NCBI GenBank assembly: GCA_030684695.1
Contig: JAUXXX010000126.1
Span: 1-62,814, forward strand
Length of the DNA stretch: 62,814 bases
From: a bacterium
GTDB lineage: Bacteria; Bacillota_I; Bacilli_A; Izemoplasmatales; Hujiaoplasmataceae
Direction of reading: 5' to 3'
The translations under genes were made by a program, and so were the position numbers. The notes beneath the pieces were generated by a model that saw only the letters and a program-made list of their open reading frames with translations, was not told where the DNA came from and did no database searches. Below are positions 44,378-53,000 of the stretch, one piece after another (position 1 is the stretch's first letter; every line of letters starts with the position of its first letter).

Positions 44378-45610
44378 ATGGAGCGAGTGCTACTGCGATA
44401 TGGTGATTTAACGCTGAAAGGGAAAAACCAAAAATTGTTTACCAAACGAGTAAACGAATTGATCAAAGAAAAGCTACAAGATTTTGATGTAGATTATGAG
44501 TTCAAACACGATCGTGTGTATGTGATATTGAAAGATACCCCTCACGAAAAGGTATTACAACAATTACAATACGTTACAGGTTTATATTCGTATAGTTTGA
44601 TTCATAAATGTAAAAAAGACATTGAAGTCATTGCCAAAGAGGCAATTACTCATTTAGTGAAAGAAACGTTGGGTGTGAAAACCACCTTTAAAGTAGAAAC
44701 CAAACGTGCGGATAAAACATTTCCGATGACGAGCCAAGATTTTAGTATTGAGTTATCCAAAATGATTTTACGTCAGTCACCTGATTTAGTCGTCGATGTA
44801 AAAAATCCCGACTTAACCCTCGACGTAGAAATTAGGGAAGAAGCTGCGTACTTTTATGTGGGATCCATCAAGGGAATGGGCGGATACCCCATTGGTATCG
44901 GTGGAAAAGGATTGCTATTATTAAGTGGGGGTATTGATTCTCCTGTAGCGGGATATCTCGCTATGAAAAAGGGGCTTGAATTAGAGTGCATCCACTTCGA
45001 ATCGACTCCCTTAACTTCCATCGAGTCTGTTCAAAAAACCATTGATATTTGTGAACGATTGGCTCGTTATTGTCCCAACAATCAAATCAAACTGCATCTC
45101 GTACCATTTGAGGCATTACATGCTGCGATATTAGCCCATGTACCTGATCCTTATATTATTACCGTTCTTCGCCGGATGATGTACCGGATTGCCTCTACAT
45201 GGATGCGTTCCTTGCATCTTCAATCACTTGTAAACGGGGAGTCACTGGGACAAGTTGCTTCTCAAACAATCGAGTCCCTTGATACCATTAGTGCAGTCAC
45301 TGATGCACTGATATTACGACCCTTACTGACCTATGACAAGATTGATATCATGAAGATATCCAGAGAAATCGCTACTTATTCGATTTCAGTACGACCATTT
45401 GAAGATTGTTGCACCATCTATGTACCTAAGAGCCCAGCGATTCGACCATCGAAGAGATTGGCAGAAGTATACGAACATCAATTTGAATATCTTGAATTAC
45501 TACAAGGTTGTATCAAAGGAATGAAGACCATTACCATCCATGCAAACCAGTCTTTCCGATTGGACCAATTGGGTTTGACTGTAGAGGAGGCTTTGAATGA
45601 AACGAATTGA
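44378..45610 (+). CDS. thiI: ThiI, tRNA 4-thiouridine synthase
   Basis: Adds sulfur to U8 of tRNA, using a persulfide from a cysteine desulfurase. The 410 residues contain the N-terminal 'RYGDLTLKGKNQKLFTKRV', a THUMP domain (about 60-165), and the PP-loop 'LLSGGIDSPVAGYLAMKKG' near residue 188. 'FEDCCTIYVPKSPAIRPS' near the C-terminus is typical of the family. The C-terminal rhodanese domain of E. coli ThiI is absent, as in most Firmicutes. Its usual desulfurase neighbour is missing, so SufS may supply sulfur; that is inference. The last 14 bases overlap the following gene. Confidence 0.95.
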   Translation: MERVLLRYGDLTLKGKNQKLFTKRVNELIKEKLQDFDVDYEFKHDRVYVILKDTPHEKVLQQLQYVTGLYSYSLIHKCKKDIEVIAKEAITHLVKETLGVKTTFKVETKRADKTFPMTSQDFSIELSKMILRQSPDLVVDVKNPDLTLDVEIREEAAYFYVGSIKGMGGYPIGIGGKGLLLLSGGIDSPVAGYLAMKKGLELECIHFESTPLTSIESVQKTIDICERLARYCPNNQIKLHLVPFEALHAAILAHVPDPYIITVLRRMMYRIASTWMRSLHLQSLVNGESLGQVASQTIESLDTISAVTDALILRPLLTYDKIDIMKISREIATYSISVRPFEDCCTIYVPKSPAIRPSKRLAEVYEHQFEYLELLQGCIKGMKTITIHANQSFRLDQLGLTVEEALNETN

Positions 45611-47885
45611 AACAAAGAGGCTATTCCTTCGTCCATGGACCTTAGAGGATGCACAAGACTTATTTGAATATGCAAAACTGAAAACGGTAGGACCAAATGC
45701 TGGGTGGAAACCACATCAATCTTTGGAGGAGTCCACCACAATCATTCGTCGATTCATCGAATCAAATGATGTCTGGGCGATCGAACTAGTGGAAGAACAT
45801 AAAGTGATTGGTTCCATTGGTCTTCATCAAAAAACAGACATTCAAGGCAAAGTGGGTTATGAGTTAGGATATGTTTTGTCTACTCCTTATGAAGGAAATG
45901 GATTCATGTTTGAAGCGGTACAAGCGGTATTAAAGCATGCATTCTTGGAACTTAAAATCCCAGAAATCAGAGTATATCACTTTGTCGATAATCAGCGTTC
46001 AAAAAAAGTAATTGAGCGAGCAGGATTTCAGTTTGAAAAAGAAATCGAATATACCACCCACGATGAGGGGGTGAAACATTCTTATGGGTATCGATTATCC
46101 AAAGAACAGTTTCAAGAAAAGGAGAAACAAATGTATCAATGGAACTTAGACGTATTATATAAAAGTTTTAAAGACCCAGCGTTTGAACAAGATGTTGCGC
46201 GTACAAAAGCGTTGATTGGTGAGATAAATGACTTTATTCCGTTATTCAAACAACCATTTCAAGAAGCGGTTTTAGTGGATTACTTGCATAAGGATATTGA
46301 GTTATCCATGGTTTCTGATAAAGTTTCCCGGTTTGCATCGCTTCGTCAAAGTACCAACTCAACGGATTCAGAAGCAGTGAAGGCCATGAATTCACTTCAA
46401 ATGCTTTACACACAATTAACTGAAGTCGATACCTTGTTTCGTCAATGGTTAAAAAATGCTTCTCAGTTGCCACAAGTCATTCAAGGAAATCCGTTTTTAC
46501 ATGAACATGAATTTATGCTTTCTGAAATTGTTCAAAAAGCACAATATATGTTGGATGAAAAAACAGAACTACTCATTTCCAAACTTCGCCAAAATGGTTC
46601 CACCTCTTGGGGGAGATTACAGTCATTGTTAACCTCTACGGTGGCAGTCAAATGGAATGATACGGAAATCACTTTGTCAGAAGTCCGTAATTTAGCCTAC
46701 GATGCCTCTCAAGAAGTTCGTAAAAACGCATATCTCGCAGAGTTAAAAGCATATGAAAGTATTGAAAAACCCATTGCTTTTTCTTTGAATTCAATCAAAG
46801 GGGAAGTAAACATCCTATCAGAGTTGCGAGGGTTTCAATCTCCTCTTGATCAAGCACTTCAAAGTTCTCGTTTATCCCAAGAAACACTCGATACATTGCT
46901 TAACGTCATGAGGGAATATCTTCCTGTATTTCGTCAATATTTACGTCGAAAAGGACAATTACTTGGGCATGATAATGGGCTTCCTTTTTATGATTTATTC
47001 GCTCCGATGGGCAAAAGTTCTAAAATATACACAGTCGAAGAAGCCAATGCTTATATTCTTAAAAACTTCGCTACCTTCAGTCCACGTTTAGCCGCTATGG
47101 CCAAACGTGCTTTCGAAGAACAATGGATTGACTACTTACCTCGAAAAGGCAAAGTGGGGGGAGCGTTTTGTTCAAACATGGCAGCCATCAAACAAAGTCG
47201 AGTACTCACAAACTTTGATGGGGCGTTTGGTGATATTATTACGATTGCACATGAGCTTGGTCATGCATATCATGGGGAAGCCATTTTTGGTGAATCGATT
47301 TTGAACACACATTATACAATGCCTGTAGCGGAAACCGCTTCGACATTTTGTGAAACCATTGTGAATCAAGCAGCGATGAAAGATTCCACATCTGTGGATG
47401 AACAAATTGCTTTACTAGAGAGTTCATTACAAGACTCTACACAAGTAATCGTTGATATATTATCGCGATTTATCTTTGAAAAAGCAGTCTTTGACGGACG
47501 AAGAACCACGGTCTTTGATGAAAAAGAGTTAAAGAATATGATGATCCAAGCTCAATTGGAAGCATACGGAGATGGTCTTGACCCTCAGTATTTGCATCCA
47601 TACATGTGGGTGAATAAAGGGCATTATTATCGTAGTGGACTCAGTTTCTACAATTTCCCCTACGCATATGGGTTATTATTTGCAAAAGGACTGTATGCTA
47701 AATATTTAACAGACCCCGTTGCATTCGTACCAATGTATGATAGGTTACTTGCTTCCACTGGAAAGATGAGTTGTGAAGATGTGGCCAAGATTGCTGGTAT
47801 TGATGTTCGCAAGAAGGAATTTTGGGTTGCTTCTTTAGAACTACTTAAAAAAGATGTAGAACGGTTCCTTGAGTTAACAAAATAA
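45597..47885 (+). CDS. Acetyltransferase (RimJ/RimL-like GNAT) fused in frame to M3 oligopeptidase
   Basis: A single open frame of 762 codons. Residues 1-178 form a GNAT acetyltransferase: 'ETKRLFLRPWTLEDAQDLFEYA', 'GYELGYVLSTPYEGNGFMFEAV' and 'NQRSKKVIERAGFQFE'. The next part is a complete PepF-like M3 peptidase. GAGGAGG precedes the ATG, inside thiI. The acetyltransferase ends at its normal place, with no stop codon, and runs straight into the peptidase. An internal ribosome binding site (see the next entry) suggests that the peptidase is also, or mainly, made by itself. Fusion of these two families is not one I know. A lost stop codon is the simplest explanation. Confidence 0.75.
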   Translation: MKRIETKRLFLRPWTLEDAQDLFEYAKLKTVGPNAGWKPHQSLEESTTIIRRFIESNDVWAIELVEEHKVIGSIGLHQKTDIQGKVGYELGYVLSTPYEGNGFMFEAVQAVLKHAFLELKIPEIRVYHFVDNQRSKKVIERAGFQFEKEIEYTTHDEGVKHSYGYRLSKEQFQEKEKQMYQWNLDVLYKSFKDPAFEQDVARTKALIGEINDFIPLFKQPFQEAVLVDYLHKDIELSMVSDKVSRFASLRQSTNSTDSEAVKAMNSLQMLYTQLTEVDTLFRQWLKNASQLPQVIQGNPFLHEHEFMLSEIVQKAQYMLDEKTELLISKLRQNGSTSWGRLQSLLTSTVAVKWNDTEITLSEVRNLAYDASQEVRKNAYLAELKAYESIEKPIAFSLNSIKGEVNILSELRGFQSPLDQALQSSRLSQETLDTLLNVMREYLPVFRQYLRRKGQLLGHDNGLPFYDLFAPMGKSSKIYTVEEANAYILKNFATFSPRLAAMAKRAFEEQWIDYLPRKGKVGGAFCSNMAAIKQSRVLTNFDGAFGDIITIAHELGHAYHGEAIFGESILNTHYTMPVAETASTFCETIVNQAAMKDSTSVDEQIALLESSLQDSTQVIVDILSRFIFEKAVFDGRRTTVFDEKELKNMMIQAQLEAYGDGLDPQYLHPYMWVNKGHYYRSGLSFYNFPYAYGLLFAKGLYAKYLTDPVAFVPMYDRLLASTGKMSCEDVAKIAGIDVRKKEFWVASLELLKKDVERFLELTK
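46131..47885 (+). CDS. pepF: M3B oligoendopeptidase, PepF-like, from an internal start
   Basis: Zinc metallopeptidase of 584 residues, normal for the PepF family, if translated from ATG 46131. AAAAGGAG lies 6 bases in front of this ATG, stronger than many starts in the window, and 'MYQWNLDVLYKSFKDPAF' is a normal PepF N-terminus. The zinc motif 'AHELGHAYHG' begins at H374 of this product, and the third ligand is expected in 'MPVAETASTFCET'. 'NKGHYYRSGLSFYNFPYAYGLLF' near the end is typical. It cleaves peptides in the cytoplasm. It shares its frame with the acetyltransferase upstream. Confidence 0.9.
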   Translation: MYQWNLDVLYKSFKDPAFEQDVARTKALIGEINDFIPLFKQPFQEAVLVDYLHKDIELSMVSDKVSRFASLRQSTNSTDSEAVKAMNSLQMLYTQLTEVDTLFRQWLKNASQLPQVIQGNPFLHEHEFMLSEIVQKAQYMLDEKTELLISKLRQNGSTSWGRLQSLLTSTVAVKWNDTEITLSEVRNLAYDASQEVRKNAYLAELKAYESIEKPIAFSLNSIKGEVNILSELRGFQSPLDQALQSSRLSQETLDTLLNVMREYLPVFRQYLRRKGQLLGHDNGLPFYDLFAPMGKSSKIYTVEEANAYILKNFATFSPRLAAMAKRAFEEQWIDYLPRKGKVGGAFCSNMAAIKQSRVLTNFDGAFGDIITIAHELGHAYHGEAIFGESILNTHYTMPVAETASTFCETIVNQAAMKDSTSVDEQIALLESSLQDSTQVIVDILSRFIFEKAVFDGRRTTVFDEKELKNMMIQAQLEAYGDGLDPQYLHPYMWVNKGHYYRSGLSFYNFPYAYGLLFAKGLYAKYLTDPVAFVPMYDRLLASTGKMSCEDVAKIAGIDVRKKEFWVASLELLKKDVERFLELTK

Positions 47886-47954
47886 CTTATTTTCACAGAG
47901 TAACCAATAAATCACTCATCTCAGTTGTTTAATAAGTGTATAAGGAGGGATAAT

Positions 47955-49910
47955 ATGTTTTATACACAACTAAAAAAAGTATTATTGACTTTTGTGTTAT
48001 TGTTTTCGGTCATCGGTGTCTTAGCATGTACGAACTTTACGACTAGGACCTACACGTTTACCCCAACACCAAACAACGTGGGTAACTTTGAAGATTACGA
48101 TGCTGTGAAAGCGTACTTATCACAGTTCTACGAAAAAAGTGGGGAAGTATATCAAAGTAAATTTTTCAATAGATCGTCCCTTATGGCTCCAGGAGCTGTT
48201 CAATCAGAAATGGATACTACAGCCAACTCTGGTCCAAGAAATTACTCCCAAACTAACAATCAAGTAGAAGGAGTACAAGAAAGTGATTTGTTCTTAACCA
48301 ACGGATACACACTATTTATGATTCAAAACAATAAATTTCGAATTGTGGATGTCGATTCGTTAACCAAGACATTTGAGTATGCAATTGATCAAGGATATAT
48401 GCATGGGATGTATTACGATGCAGTAGCCAATCAAGTCATTTTGATTACTTATACGTATATTTACGAGACTCCTCAGCAAAGTGAAGACAAGTCTGTTGAT
48501 ATGTGGAGATACTGGTATTTTTATAAAACTCAAACAAATGTCATTATTTTCGACGTATCTGATATTAGTGAAGTAGTGATTGTCCGTGAACTAGAATTTG
48601 ATAATACTTATATGGTTCAAAGTCGGATGATTGATGGAATGCTTTATTTGGTTCTTGACAATTACCAAATCAATTATGCCTTTAATGAAGACAATTTTAT
48701 ACCCATTTATCGTGACAGCGAAGTCTCAAATGACAACATTAGTTTACCAGCCAGCAACATTTTCTTTATGCCCAATGGTAACGACTCATTAGGATTCTTA
48801 ATGCTTGTGTCTTTGGATACTAGAAGCGATAACGATGTGGATGTAAAAGCATACATTGGCTCCAGTTATCAAATTTATATGAGTTTGTATAATTTATATA
48901 CTGTTGTCTATCGGTATGATTTTAATTCAGAAACCAATGAATATCGCTATTATACCAATATCTTGCGTTTTGAAATTCAAGCAGATAAAACCTTAGCATT
49001 CAAAGCCATCGCTAAAGTGGATGGATCTCCACTAAACCAATTTTCAATTGATGAGTATGATGGAGTATTACGGATTGCGACTACTCATCGTGTATGGACT
49101 CAAAATACAAATACAGTAAGCAATCAAGTGTACTTACTTGACGCTACAACTTCTGAAATCATGACCCAACTTTCTATGTTGGGTGGATTAGGAAAGCCAG
49201 GAGAATCCATCTTTGCAGTACGTTTTAACGGAGTAGAAGGTTTCGTGGTAACATTTGTGAATACCGATCCACTTTATAAGATCAGTTTAGCAGATCCATA
49301 CAATCCTTTTGTCATTAGTGCATATGAAGAACCTGGAGTGAGTGATTACTTACACATCATCAATCAAGATTTGATACTTGGAGTTGGCCGCAATGCGGTA
49401 ACGACCGACGGATGGACTCGTTTTACAGGTGTAAAAGTCAGCCTCTACCATACATCTGGCGCAGAAACCATTTTAAAAGCCAATTATCTTGTAGAAGGAA
49501 CGTATTCTTATACCAATGTACAATACGATCACAAAGCATTCATCTACTATCCTCGTTTAGATTTAGGTCTGGTATACTTTGCAATTCCAGTCTTCGAGTA
49601 CACCAACAGTCCTGAACAAGCCTATTATTACAATTATTCACAAAGTTTATATGTGTTCCAAATCAATCTAAGTGAAGAAACCATCGACTTTGTTGGAAAA
49701 ATTTCTCATCTAACTCCGATTGATAATCCTTATTATTGGAGATGGTTTGATTCGGTTGAGCGTGCAGTAATGATTGAAGATCGCGTTTATACCATTTCTC
49801 AAACTCAAATTCGGGTTCACCAAATTGGAGATGGATTACTTCCGATTGGAAGCTTAATATTAGAAGTTCCAAACGATGGAAGACCTGCAGTAGAAGATTC
49901 ATCTAAATAA
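47955..49910 (+). CDS. Surface lipoprotein with C-terminal beta-propeller domain
   Basis: A 651-residue lipoprotein. The signal has lipobox 'GVLAC' (Cys near residue 27). The block 'NYSQTNNQVEGVQESDLFLTNGYTLFMIQNNKFRIVDVDS' (about 95-134) is the hallmark opening of the bacterial beta-propeller family PF09826, and repeated 'VIIFDVSDISEVVIVRELEFD'-like strands follow. The Thr-rich linker of other lipoproteins here is missing. Function of this family is not known to me; a binding role at the surface is likely. ATG 47955 has TAAGGAGGG in front; the frame is open to 47925. A terminator follows. Confidence 0.82.
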   Translation: MFYTQLKKVLLTFVLLFSVIGVLACTNFTTRTYTFTPTPNNVGNFEDYDAVKAYLSQFYEKSGEVYQSKFFNRSSLMAPGAVQSEMDTTANSGPRNYSQTNNQVEGVQESDLFLTNGYTLFMIQNNKFRIVDVDSLTKTFEYAIDQGYMHGMYYDAVANQVILITYTYIYETPQQSEDKSVDMWRYWYFYKTQTNVIIFDVSDISEVVIVRELEFDNTYMVQSRMIDGMLYLVLDNYQINYAFNEDNFIPIYRDSEVSNDNISLPASNIFFMPNGNDSLGFLMLVSLDTRSDNDVDVKAYIGSSYQIYMSLYNLYTVVYRYDFNSETNEYRYYTNILRFEIQADKTLAFKAIAKVDGSPLNQFSIDEYDGVLRIATTHRVWTQNTNTVSNQVYLLDATTSEIMTQLSMLGGLGKPGESIFAVRFNGVEGFVVTFVNTDPLYKISLADPYNPFVISAYEEPGVSDYLHIINQDLILGVGRNAVTTDGWTRFTGVKVSLYHTSGAETILKANYLVEGTYSYTNVQYDHKAFIYYPRLDLGLVYFAIPVFEYTNSPEQAYYYNYSQSLYVFQINLSEETIDFVGKISHLTPIDNPYYWRWFDSVERAVMIEDRVYTISQTQIRVHQIGDGLLPIGSLILEVPNDGRPAVEDSSK

Positions 49911-49916
49911 CAAATT

Positions 49917-49941
49917 GACCAGCGCTGCTGGTCTTTTTTTT
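49917..49941 (+). terminator. Terminator of the beta-propeller lipoprotein gene
   Basis: Perfect 7-bp stem GACCAGC/GCTGGTC with a 3-base loop and a run of Ts. Confidence 0.88.
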
Positions 49942-50071
49942 ATTAGAATTGATTAAAGTTCGTGAATTAATTGTAAAGATTATCGAAAAACACTGTACAT
50001 GTGTAGATTTTTTTGATCGATTGGAGTATATTGAAAGTAGATTTAGCATGACGAATTAAGGGGGTATCTAT

Positions 50072-53000
50072 ATGAAAAAACGCTTTCTAGTAATTTTGGT
50101 CGCATTGCTTGTTATGGTTTTAGGAGCATGTCAATCAACAGATACGTTGATAACTACATCAAATATTACCATTCCTACAACCATAGCACCTACGACGGCT
50201 GCTCCAACAACAGCGGTTCCAACAACGGTCGCACCAACAGCGGTTCCTACAACGGTCGCACCAACAACGGTCGTCACACCAACAACCGTTGCACCAACGA
50301 CTACAGCTCCTGTAGTAACAACGACGACTACAGCTCCTGTAGTAACAACAACGACTACAGCACCTGTAGTAACAACATCGACTACAGCTCCGATATCTAC
50401 AACGATTACTACGACTTCTGAAGTTGATCAAAGAGTAACTATTTCATTTGAAACAAACGGAGGACCTATTCTTCCATCCATCATTGGTGAAGTAGGCAGT
50501 AATGTTTTACTACCACTTCCATTACGGATAGGATATGAGTTCCAAGGATGGTTTAGTAATTCACAATTGACCAATCCTTATTACTCGGGAGTGATTCCAT
50601 CAAGCAATATCACTATTTACGCAAAGTGGACAGTAGATGCAAAAGACTACTCCTCCATGCTTTTGAACTATATTGCTTCTAGAGATGGACTAGATCCCAT
50701 CCAAGATGAAGAGCAAATTATGGGTACCAAAGCCATGTATGAAGCAATGCTTGGAACCAATCATGATCAAATGACCTATCATTATGTGGTCTTGATTGAC
50801 CAAACCATGTTAGATGTGATGGGGATTGAATCACTAGTTGATGTACAAATGATTTGGGTTCACTTAGCGTTAAATGGAATGAATCTTGACATGGTTACAC
50901 AAACTGCTTTCACAGCACTTACTTTGATGATTTCCCAAACAATTTCAAACTACGACGAGTCTTGGTTCATTGAGCAAATTGCAGATTACGAAGACATGAT
51001 AGATGAAGCACAACAAGAAATTGACGCCCTGAATTTGAGTGTTATTGATTATTGTGCCTCTGTTGGTATCTTCGAACAAGCATGTACGAGCTTTTTTGCT
51101 ACTTTATTGAAGGATTTTGGGAAAGAAGAACTATTTAACTCTCTCATCAACCAATATGGTTGGAGTGATGGGTTTGATTACTGGGTTTGGGATAATCTCG
51201 AATGGAATCTTCATAAATATTTCGAGTACAATCAAGTATCGTATCTAGATGCATACAATTCTGATTTAAGTTACATCAATCAGGATGTTCGATACATCTA
51301 CATCGAAATCGGAAATGCATATATCGATTGGAAGAATGTCACATACAATGAGTTAGCACCATATGAAGCATCCCTTTCGGGTATTGAAGATGGCATGGGA
51401 GGATATATTACCGATGTACTTCGAGGAAGCTACTTTCATCCACTTAGAGAGTATCATTATTCCATTCGTAGTTATCAATGGATGATTGAAAGTACCTATC
51501 GATATTGGGAAGAAGAACAAAATCAATTCGAAATCATGACATTGATGCAATCGTATATTGATAGTCCACATGGAGAAGAATCCGTTCGTTCGATGATTGC
51601 TCTTGCCTACGGCTTTGTCGATCACATTATTATGAATCTTGACCCCGTGTTGTTTGATTTAGTGATGAACCTTGTAAAGGGCAATGTGGAACCTGATTTA
51701 AGTCCAGAAGGTATCAGTGGTTATATACAACATGTAGTCGTTTTATTAGTGATGATGCAAGATTACATGGGCCAAGAAGAAGTAGAAACCATCAAGAGCT
51801 TCGTGAAAGATTTGATTGGTATCTATTTGGAAGCTTCGGACATGACACTCATTGAACAACAAGAGATGATGGATCTACTTTATGCTAAAGTTGATGAATA
51901 CATGTTTAAAATCCAAGATGTTTATCAAATTTTGATTAATATCCTTGATTCTATCACTCCTGAAAAAATAGGAATGATCATGGAAGCAATTCAATTTTTA
52001 ACTGGTTCAATCGATGATGAAGAAGGAGAATTTGTTTCATTCCGAATCGAAGAACCCAAACAAAACCCACTGTTTGATCAATTTGAAATGGTGATATATT
52101 TTGCTCAATTGATGCATGAGATTGCTGTTCCTCATCAAGAAGATCTCGTTCGTTTGATGGGATATCTCGTTGAACTCAAATTTGATGTAGAAACGATGTT
52201 TATGGCAGACCCTCTACATGTGATAGAAATCCGTGATGCCATGAAGGCCAATTTGGCTCAAATCTTCGCATTAGTTACTATTTTAAAAGACGTCAATCCA
52301 CTTGCGCCTTCTGCTGAAGAAATGAAGGCACTCGATGAAGTGATTGCACGCGTGGAATATCTCGTATTCAATATGCAAGCAAGTCTTGATGAAATGTATG
52401 CAGAAGATGAGTTTGGCTATCTGTCTGTTAAATTTGAAACCATCATTTATATGTTGCATGGATGGATGCCAGAAGAACTAATGGACGATGCTATCTTACT
52501 TTATGTGAATACATTTGGAATGTCCGAAGAAGACACGTATTATTTCTTAATGTCGATGGCACCATTGATGATGAATGAGTTGCAATCCATTAACTCCTTT
52601 GCGAGTTTTAGAAGTTTCTATTCCGCATTGGCAACCTATGGTTTGGATAAAGCGACCATCAGTACCTATCTTGTGAATTACATCGCGAACCGTGTTGCCT
52701 TTGAACGACTTTATAATGAAGTTCGCTATTTGGAAGATCTTACCTATTACCAAGAAGAAATCAGTTATTACCAAGAACAAATTGATTATTATATCGACTT
52801 TCAAAATCAGGCCCAACTCGATGCAATGGCATTTATTCTCACACTGCCACTGGGTTGGCAACCATTGTTTACAGATTTTTGGAATGCAGTGATTCAAGAT
52901 AGAGTAAACTATGCAAACTTGCATCAAATCTATGAGGATGTGATTAATAACTCCCCTTATGGATACATGTGGAATTCCAATAACTATTATCAGTTGAAGT

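Noticed and set aside
50298-50391. Regular 27-bp repeats that could suggest a CRISPR array
   Set aside because: The copies are directly adjacent with no spacers and lie in frame in a lipoprotein linker.
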